From Flavobacteriales bacterium (GTDB taxonomy: Bacteria > Bacteroidota > Bacteroidia > Flavobacteriales > Weeksellaceae), in the NCBI GenBank assembly GCA_002747105.1, contig PDSY01000002.1:1-35788 (forward strand): 35,788 bases of DNA, written 5' to 3'. Each line of letters opens with the position of its first letter. Within the stretch, counting starts at the first letter, position 1. Made by a program: the position numbers and the translations under genes. A model generated the notes under the pieces. That model searched no databases. It was not told the origin of the DNA and saw only the letters and a list, made by a program, of their open reading frames with translations. This document shows positions 1 through 7,828 of the stretch, piece by piece.

Positions 1-2988
1 GAAAAAAATGCAAATTCTAAGTTTAAATGTACGCATTATACTTCAAGCTTAAAAAATGATACAATATTTACAACAAATAAAGATACAAGCGAAAGATTTG
101 AAAGGGGCATCACAGATACTGTTGAAATAGTTTTTCCTGATGATAAATATTATTATGACTTATTATCAACCGATATTTCAATCAAAATGTGTTTGAAGAC
201 GGAAGAAAATGATAAATGGACATTTGAAAAATGCAAAATATATTATTACGAATCAGAAACTCAGGGTGATTTTGAAAAAATAAATATTAAAGAGAAAAAT
301 TATAAAGAGTTGACCGAATTGTTTCAGACAAGTGCAACAATTAATAATGTTTATGAACCTCCCATTTTTTTATATAAAAAACGCTATATTACTGAAGACA
401 AAAAATTGAAAGCAATCGCTCTTAAATTTCATACCTCTACAAAGGAGGAAGGAGGTACAGCTGCTTTTTTATCTATTAATATCGGAGACAAAGAGTTCAT
501 TATTTCTACGATTGATGGTGGGGTTATTTTTCCTCTAAATGAAACGGATCTTAAGGGTACTCTTGATACTAAAAAAATTAAGACAATAATAAAAAATAAT
601 AAGGCAATGTATGACTTAGGTTTTAGATGTAAGCATTATACCGCTCATTTGAAAGATGAAACCACATTTAGAACCTCCAATAGTACAGAAGATAGGTTTG
701 AAAAAGGGATTACTGATACGATAGAAATAATTTTCCCCAACGATGCCAATTACACCTATTATAATTTATTATCGCAAAATATATCCATTAAAATGAAGTT
801 TAAATTTGGGGAACATGCTGCTTGGACTTTTGAAAGATATTGGATTTATTACTGTGAAGATAATGTTTCAGAAGAGACTTTTAATAATATAGACAAAAAA
901 GAGAATCTATATACAGAATTAAAATCAAGGAAAAATTATTATACCTTATCTAATGAAAGTACTTCACCAATTATTTTATTGAAGGGAAAACAATATAAAA
1001 GACCCAATAAATTAGAATATGCTGACCTTGGTACAAAAATGAATTCAATTAAGAATCCTATTTTAGAGAATTATCGTGAAAAAGGAGGAAGTCTGCGTGG
1101 AGCAAGAATAAATGAACCCAACAGAAATTTATATCATAAAATTTTCGAAAATGTTGATGAAAATTTAAGTATAGAAGACCCTAATTACAAATATCGTATA
1201 GAACCTTATGTACGTAATGTACAAGAAGACAATATCAACAATGCCTTAGCAATGACCATCCATGACCCTTTATGGATGTTAGCTCGACAATGGCAATTTG
1301 GAGAGTTCCAAGGTAATGATGCTGGTAGTGTTATTTTAGCCAAACTAAAAGCTAAAAAAACAGAAATCGATAAACTCTACTCCACTGCTCAGCCGAATAA
1401 GCATATTGATATAAAAAATAAGCCTTTAGAACCCTTGGTGGAAGCACTTCCTGTAGAAATAGATTGGCAAGTAAAGGTCGAATCGGCACATTATTTCTTA
1501 TCGATGTTACAATTTAATAAGCACATAAAAAATAGACAAAGTCTAAAAAATGATTTGCTGACAGAATTTCCATTGACCAATAAGGAGAATACTCATGATG
1601 ATTTAGAAGCGTTAAAAGAAGCTTGTAAAAAAGAGACCCAAAACTATATCGCCCACTATTCTAAGCGTATTTTTGACGGATATCAATTATACAAGTGGTG
1701 CAAAGAATATATTAAAAAACGAAAACAAAATTCCAAAAAAGCTGTTTTTAAAGAGCACGAACTGACTTGGGAGTTGTTTAGTGAATATGCAGAATGGTTT
1801 GAAAACAAATACCTTTTAGAAGAAAATAAGTTTTGGAAACCCGAAGCACTTAATTACAGTTTTGGTGTCAGTACTACAGCAGATGATACTCAATTGGTCG
1901 CTGATAATTATGACTCAGGGAAAGTATCATGGTTCTCGTTTGAGAATGAAAATAAAAAAGGGATTAAAGACGCTTCAGAAGTACTAAAAGAAGAAAGTTA
2001 TACCGAAAAAATGTTCACTTTCATTCCTACAATGGCACGCTATGCGGGAATGCCGAAAAAACGACTATGGGAATTGGAAAAAGGAACTGTTGATATGGGC
2101 GTATCAACAGGTGTAGGAGTTAGACATTATGCCAATGCCTTGATTTTACAATATGCTACGATGTATGCCAATGATTGGATGATGTTACCAATGGAATTAG
2201 ACATTAGCACCATCACGGATGTAGATAAAGTATTATTAACCAATGTTTTTGGGGATAGAACCGTTATTTATTCAGACAAAGAGTCAAGCTCTGAGGAACG
2301 ATTTATGAATAATTGGGAAATGTTTACATTATCTCATACAAATCCATATTTGACGAATACATTCAGTTCGGATAAACGAATGTTCTATCCTCCTGCATTA
2401 TACTCTGGAATGGAAAGTCAGCCCATTGAAGAAATTCAATTTTTAAGAGACGAAATGTCGAATATGATTTGGGGAGTAGAAAATGTCATCAATCAAGGAT
2501 GTGGTATTCCTTTAGATGGTAAGCATTTTGCTGCGGTTCTTGAAGAAAAAATTAACGAAACCAATCAACGGCATATATTACCAAAAAATAATAAAAAAGA
2601 AGAAAGAGCAGAATACACTTATACTTTTCAAAATTCAGTACCTGCCAATTGGATTCCGTTTATCCCTGTAAAAATGGAGAATACAACTCATCATGATCGT
2701 AATATCCGCTTACAAAGGGCAAAGATGCCAATTCATTTTAAGAATGATTACATCGCCATGACCCCTAATACCGCTTTCCTAAAATCAGGACTTTTTGATC
2801 AAGAATACCAACCTTTATTCATTAATGAAGAAGAAATAGAAGCAGTCGGTTCAAAATTGATAAAAACCTATCAACGAGTTCGTTGGATAGGAGGAAAAAC
2901 CTTTACTTGGATGGGATACAAAAAACAACTGAGCGGATTAAAAGTTAACAGTAATTTAAAAGTAGATAAATTAGAAAAAAATAGATAA
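1..2988 (+). CDS. Large uncharacterised repeat protein (3' part; 5' end outside window)
   Basis: The reading frame is open from base 1 and stops at 2986-2988, giving at least 995 residues; the first ATG (187) lies inside a repeat, so the true start is upstream of the window. Two copies of a roughly 200-residue unit are visible, exactly 600 bp apart (anchors at nt 22 and 622). Each unit has a segment with F-x-x-G-I-T-D-T-x-E-I followed by W-T-F-E and I-Y-Y. That spacing, plus an upstream G-G-T stretch, resembles a PLAT/LH2-like beta-sandwich; this is inference. After about nt 1100 a different, non-repeated region follows with the motifs DPLWMLARQWQFGEF, P-x-x-R-L-W-E-L-E and NDWMMLP. I recall this combination from uncharacterised proteins in several phyla and know no function. 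No signal peptide can be judged because the N-terminus is missing. Catalytic residues are not recognisable. Confidence 0.85.
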   Translation, partial: EKNANSKFKCTHYTSSLKNDTIFTTNKDTSERFERGITDTVEIVFPDDKYYYDLLSTDISIKMCLKTEENDKWTFEKCKIYYYESETQGDFEKINIKEKNYKELTELFQTSATINNVYEPPIFLYKKRYITEDKKLKAIALKFHTSTKEEGGTAAFLSINIGDKEFIISTIDGGVIFPLNETDLKGTLDTKKIKTIIKNNKAMYDLGFRCKHYTAHLKDETTFRTSNSTEDRFEKGITDTIEIIFPNDANYTYYNLLSQNISIKMKFKFGEHAAWTFERYWIYYCEDNVSEETFNNIDKKENLYTELKSRKNYYTLSNESTSPIILLKGKQYKRPNKLEYADLGTKMNSIKNPILENYREKGGSLRGARINEPNRNLYHKIFENVDENLSIEDPNYKYRIEPYVRNVQEDNINNALAMTIHDPLWMLARQWQFGEFQGNDAGSVILAKLKAKKTEIDKLYSTAQPNKHIDIKNKPLEPLVEALPVEIDWQVKVESAHYFLSMLQFNKHIKNRQSLKNDLLTEFPLTNKENTHDDLEALKEACKKETQNYIAHYSKRIFDGYQLYKWCKEYIKKRKQNSKKAVFKEHELTWELFSEYAEWFENKYLLEENKFWKPEALNYSFGVSTTADDTQLVADNYDSGKVSWFSFENENKKGIKDASEVLKEESYTEKMFTFIPTMARYAGMPKKRLWELEKGTVDMGVSTGVGVRHYANALILQYATMYANDWMMLPMELDISTITDVDKVLLTNVFGDRTVIYSDKESSSEERFMNNWEMFTLSHTNPYLTNTFSSDKRMFYPPALYSGMESQPIEEIQFLRDEMSNMIWGVENVINQGCGIPLDGKHFAAVLEEKINETNQRHILPKNNKKEERAEYTYTFQNSVPANWIPFIPVKMENTTHHDRNIRLQRAKMPIHFKNDYIAMTPNTAFLKSGLFDQEYQPLFINEEEIEAVGSKLIKTYQRVRWIGGKTFTWMGYKKQLSGLKVNSNLKVDKLEKNR
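22..1010 (+). repeat. 600-bp tandem repeat inside the large uncharacterised gene
   Basis: The encoded stretch F-K-C-T-H-Y-T at nt 22 recurs as F-R-C-K-H-Y-T at nt 622. The similarity continues through RFE-(R/K)-GITDT, the ISIKM and WTFE blocks, and a distal P-P/S-P-I-x-L-x-K-x-x-x-Y block near nt 360 and 970. The copies differ at many positions, so this is an old protein-domain duplication and not a recent DNA duplication. More copies may lie upstream of the window. Confidence 0.85.
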
Positions 2989-2993
2989 ATAGT

Positions 2994-3024
2994 TTTGATT
3001 AATATAAAAATATTTTTATATTTG
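2994..3024 (+). promoter_or_regulatory. Consensus Bacteroidota promoter for the candidate RNA
   Basis: TTTG at 2994-2997, a 19-base spacer, and TATATTTG at 3017-3024 match the Bacteroidota sigma-A consensus TTTG-N19-TAnnTTTG exactly. Transcription would start near 3030. No protein gene follows on this strand for more than 1.3 kb, so the promoter most likely drives an RNA. Confidence 0.7.
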
Positions 3025-3029
3025 TAGTG

Positions 3030-3368
3030 TAACATAACCCGACATTCGAGGTTGCTTCGTGAGTGGTGTTTTTGCTGAGTTATAGCTTTCGTTGTTTACG
3101 ACGTTTTAAAGTGAAATTCAGAGTAATTAACTAAGCTAGGAAGCTGCAGCGGACAAGGAATACGTTAGTGGTCTTGTGATGCAGACCTTATGCTAATTTC
3201 GTTATTAGTGTGAGTGATTCCACTTCAATGACTCTCTCATGAGAGTGAGACTTAAAACTTAGGATAACAGCGGTATTTTATTTGGTATCGTAATGGGCTT
3301 AAGTTGAACTGTAGATGCCACCGTTATGCTGATTTCAATTAGCCAGAGGGGTGGCTTCCTTTTTTGTG
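3030..3368 (+). ncRNA. Candidate structured non-coding RNA, about 340 nt, family unknown
   Basis: The stretch lies between a perfect promoter and a terminator-like hairpin with a T-tract, and has no long reading frame. It looks less AT-rich than ordinary gaps in this window. Hairpins seen by eye: ATAACCC (3034-3040) with GAGTTAT (3077-3083), enclosing CGAGG-ttg-CTTCG; CGTTG-ttta-CGACG near 3090-3103; GGTC...GACC near 3170-3187; CTAAT-ttcgtt-ATTAG near 3192-3207; ACTCTC-tcat-GAGAGT near 3231-3246; and GCCACC...GGTGGC (3317-3355) enclosing GCTGAT-ttca-ATTAGC. I looked for RNase P, tmRNA and 6S landmarks and did not see them. Function is unknown; alternatives are a trans-acting regulatory RNA, a reduced mobile-element RNA, or an undescribed lineage-specific RNA. 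Confidence 0.55.
3317..3366 (+). terminator. Terminator-like 3' end of the candidate RNA
   Basis: GCCACC (3317-3322) pairs with GGTGGC (3350-3355); a smaller hairpin, GCTGAT-ttca-ATTAGC, lies within. An alternative stem is AGCCA/TGGCT. TTCC and six T residues follow immediately, as in an intrinsic terminator. Confidence 0.5.
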
Positions 3369-3480
3369 CCTTGTTAGCACTTTATCTGTTTTTTGAAACC
3401 AATCAATTCCTTCTGTTTTGATATTTTTTCTTTTTGATGACTTTGCGGAACAGTTTAGGATTTAATGTATACCACTTCGC
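3369..3480. other. Gene-free stretch between candidate RNA and thioredoxin gene
   Basis: No gene is recognised. It contains a small hairpin, GTGC-cttgtta-GCAC (3367-3381), with T-rich flanks. On the minus strand, directly after the thioredoxin-gene stop, 25 further sense codons continue in the same frame, rich in Lys and Arg. They resemble no family I know and may be chance or a decayed mobile-element edge. Confidence 0.35.
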
Positions 3481-4266
3481 TTATTTATCTAATTGATTGG
3501 TAAGTTCTTCTTTTGTGATAAGCCCTTTGTGTTGCCATTTTATTTCTCCATTTTTGAAAAGCATAAAAACAGGTACGCCTTTTATATCATAGTGTTGAGC
3601 GATGTCTTTGCTTTTATCAGCATCTATTCTAATGACAATGGCTTTGTTTTCGTATTCTTTTTCTATTTCATCAATTACGGGAGCCATTTTTCTACAAGGT
3701 GCACACCAAACGGTATGAAAATCAACTAATACAGGTAAATTTGTTTTTAATAATTGATTGAAATCTTCAAGACTCATTGATTGGATATGTTCATCTTTTG
3801 CCGAAGTAGATTTGGTCAAAGGGAGTTTACTATTTTCCCAAGCCATTGTTCCTCCGTTGAGTTGATAGATTTTAGTGAAACCATTTTTTTGTAAAATTTT
3901 AGCAGCATCAGTACTTCTTCCTCCCGATGTACAATAAACACAAATTGTTTTCTCTTTATTGATTAAATTAATCTTATTCACGAAATCTTCATCATAAAAA
4001 TTAATATGACTACTTCCTTTTATATTTCCTTGTGCTACTTCCTCAGGGGTTCTTACATCAAGTATCACGACATTCCCTTTGTCGATTATTTTCTTAAATT
4101 CTATTGCATTAACATTTTTTATAGCAGTGGTTACACGATTGTTTTCAATATTATTATTTATTTTTTCGCCATTTTCTTTAGACTCGTTACAACTGAATAC
4201 CAGGAGTGTTCCCATTAAAAATACAATGCTTAAAATACTTTGCTTCAAATCAATATTTATTTTCAT
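3481..4266 (-). CDS. Rhodanese-thioredoxin fusion lipoprotein
   Basis: A 261-residue lipoprotein. A hydrophobic N-terminus ends in the lipobox LLVFSC with lipidated Cys26. A rhodanese domain (about 50-155) carries its active loop CTSGGRS with Cys112, and a thioredoxin domain (about 160-261) has CAPC at 188-191 and the cis-Pro loop GVP at 230-232. The protein is expected in the periplasm, membrane-anchored, where it could transfer sulfane sulfur or reduce disulfides; the real partner is unknown. The ATG start is supported by the signal sequence and by the TAAATTTG element 35 bases upstream. It is convergent with the candidate RNA and divergent from the lysine-degradation genes. Similar fusions occur in Bacteroidota, so the architecture is uncommon but not unique. 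Confidence 0.88.
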   Translation of the reverse strand: MKINIDLKQSILSIVFLMGTLLVFSCNESKENGEKINNNIENNRVTTAIKNVNAIEFKKIIDKGNVVILDVRTPEEVAQGNIKGSSHINFYDEDFVNKINLINKEKTICVYCTSGGRSTDAAKILQKNGFTKIYQLNGGTMAWENSKLPLTKSTSAKDEHIQSMSLEDFNQLLKTNLPVLVDFHTVWCAPCRKMAPVIDEIEKEYENKAIVIRIDADKSKDIAQHYDIKGVPVFMLFKNGEIKWQHKGLITKEELTNQLDK

Positions 4267-4300
4267 AATATTTGTCTTTAATATTTTCGATAAAGGTAAG

Positions 4301-4334
4301 CAAATTTAAAAAAACTTTTTAAAATAATCCCAAA
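4301..4334 (-). promoter_or_regulatory. Promoter of the rhodanese-thioredoxin gene
   Basis: On the minus strand TAAATTTG (4308-4301) matches TAnnTTTG, with TTTG at 4334-4331 about 22 bases further upstream. The expected leader is about 30 nt. Confidence 0.5.
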
Positions 4335-4341
4335 AATAAAT

Positions 4342-4372
4342 TTTGAAATAAGGATAAGATGTGGTATATTGT
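4342..4372 (+). promoter_or_regulatory. Promoter of the lysine-degradation genes
   Basis: TTTG (4342-4345), a 19-base spacer and TATATTGT (4365-4372) match the Bacteroidota consensus except for the last two bases of the -7 element. It lies 25 bases before the dehydrogenase ATG and close to the divergent thioredoxin promoter. Confidence 0.5.
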
Positions 4373-4397
4373 CGACCAAATTTAAAACAAAAATATA

Positions 4398-5951
4398 ATG
4401 AGTCAAAACGATAAAAATTTCGGAATTGAAGATTCTCTAAAAAAATTAGGTATTAAGGCCGAAAATAAGGGCGTTTCTTATGGTGAAGGTTACTTTGCTA
4501 ATGGTGAAGTCATAGAAAGTTATTCACCTGTAAACGGAAAATTAATCGGTAAAATTCAAATGGGTAATAAAGCAGATTATGCCCAAGTAATGGAAAAAGC
4601 AAAAGTAGCTTTTAAAGAATTTAGATTAATGCCTGCTCCAAAAAGAGGAGAATTAGTGCGTCAGTTTGGAATGAAACTTCGTGAATACAAAGAAGATTTA
4701 GGGAAATTAGTTTCTTATGAAATGGGTAAATCTTTGCAAGAAGGTTTAGGAGAAGTTCAGGAAATGATTGATATTTGTGATTTTGCAGTTGGGCTTTCAA
4801 GACAATTACAAGGTTTCACGATGCACTCAGAAAGACCAGGACATAGAATGTATGATCAATACCACCCATTAGGAGTAGTAGGTATTATTTCGGCATTTAA
4901 TTTCCCAGTAGCCGTTTGGTCTTGGAATACCGCTTTGGCTTGGATTTGTGGAAATGTAACGGTTTGGAAACCATCTGAAAAAGCAGGACTTTGTGGAATT
5001 GCTTGTCAGAATATTATCGCAGAAGTATTAAAAGAAAACAATATGCCAGAAGGAATCTCTGGAATGATTGTAGGTGATGCAGAAATTGGAAAAGAATTAG
5101 TAGCTGATACCAATGTTCCTTTAATTTCATTCACAGGTTCTACGAGAGTAGGAAGAATGGTGGGAGCCAAAGTAGCCGAAAGATTTGGTAAATCTATCCT
5201 TGAATTAGGAGGAAATAACGCTATTATTATTACCGAAAATGCAGATTTAGATATGTCGATTATCGGTGCGGTATTTGGTGCAGTAGGAACAGCAGGACAA
5301 AGATGTACTTCTACTAGAAGATTGATTATCCATGAATCTGTTTATGACCAAGTAAAAGAAAGATTAGTAAAAGCTTACGGACAATTGAAAATCGGTAATC
5401 CATTAGATGAAACCAATCATGTAGGTCCATTAATTGACAAAGATGCTGTTAATCAATACTTAAACTCTATCGAAAAATGTAAAGCTGAGGGTGGAAACTT
5501 CATCGTAGAAGGTGGCGTTTTAGAAGGAGAAGGTTATGAATCAGGTTGTTATGTGAAACCTTGTATTGCAGAGGTGGAAAATACTTATGAAATCGTTCAG
5601 CACGAAACATTTGCCCCTATCTTATACTTAATTAAATATAGTGGAGAGGTAGAAAATGCAATCGAAATACAAAACAATGTACCACAAGGATTAAGTTCAG
5701 CGATTATGACGAAAGATTTAAGACAGGCTGAATTATTCTTATCTCACGCAGGTTCAGATTGTGGAATTGCGAATGTAAATATCGGAACTTCGGGAGCAGA
5801 AATCGGTGGAGCATTTGGTGGTGAAAAAGAAACTGGTGGAGGAAGAGAATCAGGTTCTGATGCTTGGAAATTCTATATGAGAAGACAAACCAATACCATC
5901 AATTACACAACCGAATTACCATTGGCTCAAGGAATTAAGTTTGACTTGTAA
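4398..5951 (+). CDS. amaB: L-aminoadipate-semialdehyde dehydrogenase (ALDH7 family)
   Basis: A 517-residue cytoplasmic aldehyde dehydrogenase of the ALDH7/antiquitin type, which oxidises 2-aminoadipate 6-semialdehyde (in equilibrium with piperideine-6-carboxylate) to 2-aminoadipate with NAD+. Visible motifs: FTGSTRVGR for the cofactor fold, ELGGNN with the general-base Glu269, and GQRCTSTRR with catalytic Cys303. Length matches the family. The substrate call is strengthened by the next gene, lysine 6-aminotransferase, which makes exactly this semialdehyde. The two genes are 102 bp apart on the same strand with an inverted repeat between them. A general ALDH7 activity on other aldehydes remains possible. 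Confidence 0.92.
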   Translation: MSQNDKNFGIEDSLKKLGIKAENKGVSYGEGYFANGEVIESYSPVNGKLIGKIQMGNKADYAQVMEKAKVAFKEFRLMPAPKRGELVRQFGMKLREYKEDLGKLVSYEMGKSLQEGLGEVQEMIDICDFAVGLSRQLQGFTMHSERPGHRMYDQYHPLGVVGIISAFNFPVAVWSWNTALAWICGNVTVWKPSEKAGLCGIACQNIIAEVLKENNMPEGISGMIVGDAEIGKELVADTNVPLISFTGSTRVGRMVGAKVAERFGKSILELGGNNAIIITENADLDMSIIGAVFGAVGTAGQRCTSTRRLIIHESVYDQVKERLVKAYGQLKIGNPLDETNHVGPLIDKDAVNQYLNSIEKCKAEGGNFIVEGGVLEGEGYESGCYVKPCIAEVENTYEIVQHETFAPILYLIKYSGEVENAIEIQNNVPQGLSSAIMTKDLRQAELFLSHAGSDCGIANVNIGTSGAEIGGAFGGEKETGGGRESGSDAWKFYMRRQTNTINYTTELPLAQGIKFDL

Positions 5952-5966
5952 ATATAACAATTTATC

Positions 5967-6019
5967 AATGTAAAAGTGTGACAATGGTATAAATTGCTAC
6001 ATTGTTACACTGCTACATT
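5967..6019. repeat. Intergenic inverted repeat between amaB and lat
   Basis: A 20-base left arm (5967-5986) and right arm (6000-6019) are inverted copies differing at 3 positions, with a 13-base loop. The right half is a chain of near-repeats built on ATTGCTACATTGTTAC. The composition resembles the tract at 28361-28453, which suggests a dispersed intergenic element. It is not followed by a T-tract, so it is not an obvious terminator. Confidence 0.7.
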
Positions 6020-6053
6020 AGTACATTAATTTAATAATAAAACAAAAAAATAT

Positions 6054-7385
6054 ATGAACGACTCAATAGAATCGCACCCAGAGGCGAGTAATGAAGTAAA
6101 GAAAATTTTATCAAGACATATTTTAGCAGATGGTTTTGATTTTGTAATGGATTTTGAAAAATCTCATGGTTCGTGGATTCACGATAAAAATACAGGGAAA
6201 GAAATGTTAGATATGTTTTCGATGTTTGCATCGGCATCTATCGGATACAACCACCCTTATATTGTGAAAAACTCGGATTGGTTAGGGAAAATGGCGATTA
6301 ATAAACCAACTTTGGCAGATGTGTATTCGGAAGAATATGCAGAGTTTATGAAAGTTTTCGAAAAAGTAGCCATTCCTGAGCATTTGCAATATGCCTTTTT
6401 TGTTTCTGGAGGTGCTTTGGCAGTAGAAAATGCAATGAAAGCTTGTTTCGACTGGAAAACAAGAAAAAATTTCGCCAAAGGAATCGAAAAAGAAGCAGGG
6501 ATTTGTATTCACTTTAAGCAAGCATTCCACGGAAGAAGTGGTTATACTTTAAGCTTAACCAATACTGCAGACCCAAGGAAATATCAATATTTCCCAAAAT
6601 TCGATTGGCCAAGAATTGTTAATCCTAAATTAAACTTCCCTATTACAGAAGAAAATTTAGCAGAGACTAAAAAGCAAGAAGAAATCGCTTTGAATAGCAT
6701 TAGAGAAGCTATTAAAAATAATCCTGATGAAGTGGCATGTATCATCATTGAACCAATTCAGGCAGAAGGTGGAGATAATCATTTCCGTGATGAATTTTTC
6801 GTAGAAATCAGAAAGATTTGTGATGAAAACGAAGTATTATTTATCTTTGATGAAGTACAAACAGGATTAGGATTAACAGGTAAGATGTGGGCTCACGAAC
6901 ATTTCTCTGTGAAACCTGATATTATCTCTTTTGGTAAAAAGGCTCAGGTTTGTGGTGTTTTAGCCAATAAAGAGAAATTTGATGAAGTAGATAGAAATGT
7001 ATTTAGAGAAAGTTCGAGAATCAACTCTACTTTTGGTGGAAATTTCATCGATGTAATGCGTCTAAAACTGACTTTGGAAGTGATAGCGCAAGAAAATATG
7101 GTGGAAAATGCCAAAGTAGTAGGAGACTATCTATTGGAAGGATTACAAGCATTAGCAGTAAAACACGATGCTATTTCTAACCCAAGAGGTAGAGGTTTAA
7201 TGTGTGCTATCGATTTACCAACAGGTGAAATGAGAGATAAATTGCAACACGAATTATACGAAGAAGGATTGATTATTTTAACTTGTGGAACGCACTCTTT
7301 GAGATTCCGTCCACATTTGAATGTAACTAAAGAAGAAATTCAGATTGCATTGGATAAAATAGACGCTTGTATAGCGAAAATTTAA
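6054..7385 (+). CDS. lat: L-lysine 6-transaminase (PLP-dependent)
   Basis: A 443-residue class III aminotransferase that moves the epsilon-amino group of L-lysine to 2-oxoglutarate, giving 2-aminoadipate 6-semialdehyde and glutamate. Seen: the SGGALAVENA cofactor-phosphate region, FDEVQTGLGLTGKMW with the PLP-contacting Asp266, and FGKKAQVCG with the Schiff-base lysine (295 or 296). That last motif is characteristic of lysine epsilon-aminotransferases and differs from ornithine or GABA transaminases. The upstream amaB product uses the aldehyde formed here, so the pair constitutes an aminotransferase route of lysine catabolism. The protein is cytoplasmic. The ATG follows an A-rich leader with no clear Shine-Dalgarno sequence, as is usual here. 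Confidence 0.93.
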   Translation: MNDSIESHPEASNEVKKILSRHILADGFDFVMDFEKSHGSWIHDKNTGKEMLDMFSMFASASIGYNHPYIVKNSDWLGKMAINKPTLADVYSEEYAEFMKVFEKVAIPEHLQYAFFVSGGALAVENAMKACFDWKTRKNFAKGIEKEAGICIHFKQAFHGRSGYTLSLTNTADPRKYQYFPKFDWPRIVNPKLNFPITEENLAETKKQEEIALNSIREAIKNNPDEVACIIIEPIQAEGGDNHFRDEFFVEIRKICDENEVLFIFDEVQTGLGLTGKMWAHEHFSVKPDIISFGKKAQVCGVLANKEKFDEVDRNVFRESSRINSTFGGNFIDVMRLKLTLEVIAQENMVENAKVVGDYLLEGLQALAVKHDAISNPRGRGLMCAIDLPTGEMRDKLQHELYEEGLIILTCGTHSLRFRPHLNVTKEEIQIALDKIDACIAKI

Positions 7386-7391
7386 TTTGAA

Positions 7392-7437
7392 AAAAAAGAG
7401 GAAAGTAATATTGTATAGCTTTATTCTTTTCTCTTTG
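7392..7437 (+). terminator. Weak terminator-like hairpin after lat
   Basis: AAAAGAGGAAAG just after the lat stop can pair imperfectly with CTTTTCTCTTT around 7425-7437. The U-tract is poor, so this could instead be simple purine/pyrimidine-rich sequence. Confidence 0.3.
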
Positions 7438-7463
7438 TTCTAAAAATCTAAAAAAAACAAATT

Positions 7464-7718
7464 ATGGAAAGAGAGACAAAAGTAGTGGTTTTTGAAAGCA
7501 ATAATGCTACCGAAATAGAATTAATAAAATCTAAATTGAAGAATATTGGTATTGTAGCTGAAACTGAGAATTCTTATATGTCTTTTATGTCTACTCCTAC
7601 GGCAGGAAATTTGAAATTAAAAGTAGATTTAAAAGATGAACAAAAAGCATTTGAAGTTATTGATGCTTACCTTCAAGAAACGGATTTAGATATTGATAAT
7701 CCTGTAGGAAGAAAATAG
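7464..7718 (+). CDS. DUF2007 family protein
   Basis: An 84-residue soluble protein with the DUF2007 pattern: a beta strand with K-V-V-V-F, an 'N-x-x-E-I-E-L-I-K-S-K-L' helix, then 'G-I-x-A-x-x' and a C-terminal 'L-K-V-x-x-x-x-x-x-x-A' strand and helix. The family is often labelled a putative signal-transducing protein without demonstrated function; its fold is predicted to be ferredoxin/PII-like. It follows lat by 78 bp on the same strand and ends before a bidirectional terminator, so co-transcription with the lysine genes is possible but a functional link is not shown. Confidence 0.82.
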   Translation: MERETKVVVFESNNATEIELIKSKLKNIGIVAETENSYMSFMSTPTAGNLKLKVDLKDEQKAFEVIDAYLQETDLDIDNPVGRK

Positions 7719-7777
7719 GAAGGAAAACTCGTTTAAGGTTTTTAGCCTTAGATGAAAATATAAACGAATTCAAATAA

Positions 7778-7810
7778 AAATTGCCTGAAAATTAATTTTT
7801 CAGGCAATTT
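7778..7810. terminator. Bidirectional terminator between DUF2007 gene and pnp
   Basis: AAATTGCCTGAAAA (7778-7791) pairs perfectly with its inverted copy (7797-7810) around a 5-base loop. A-rich and T-rich flanks on both sides make it usable by both converging genes. Confidence 0.85.
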
Positions 7811-7828
7811 ATTTTATAAAATAAAGAA

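Noticed and set aside
187..189. ATG at 187 as start of the large repeat protein
   Set aside because: It lies within a repeat unit whose first part is encoded in the same open frame from base 1.
3085..3110. Retron msr/msd or group II intron origin for the RNA
   Set aside because: No reverse transcriptase gene is near and no domain V-like hairpin was seen, so neither can be supported.
3030..3368. Considered RNase P RNA, tmRNA or 6S RNA for the candidate RNA
   Set aside because: The GAGGAAAGTCC-type core of RNase P, the tRNA-like ends and tag frame of tmRNA, and the single long bulged helix of 6S were not seen by eye. A covariance search would be decisive.
3493..4309. Plus-strand open frames opposite the thioredoxin gene
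   Set aside because: They are antisense shadows; the minus-strand frame has two intact domains with active sites.
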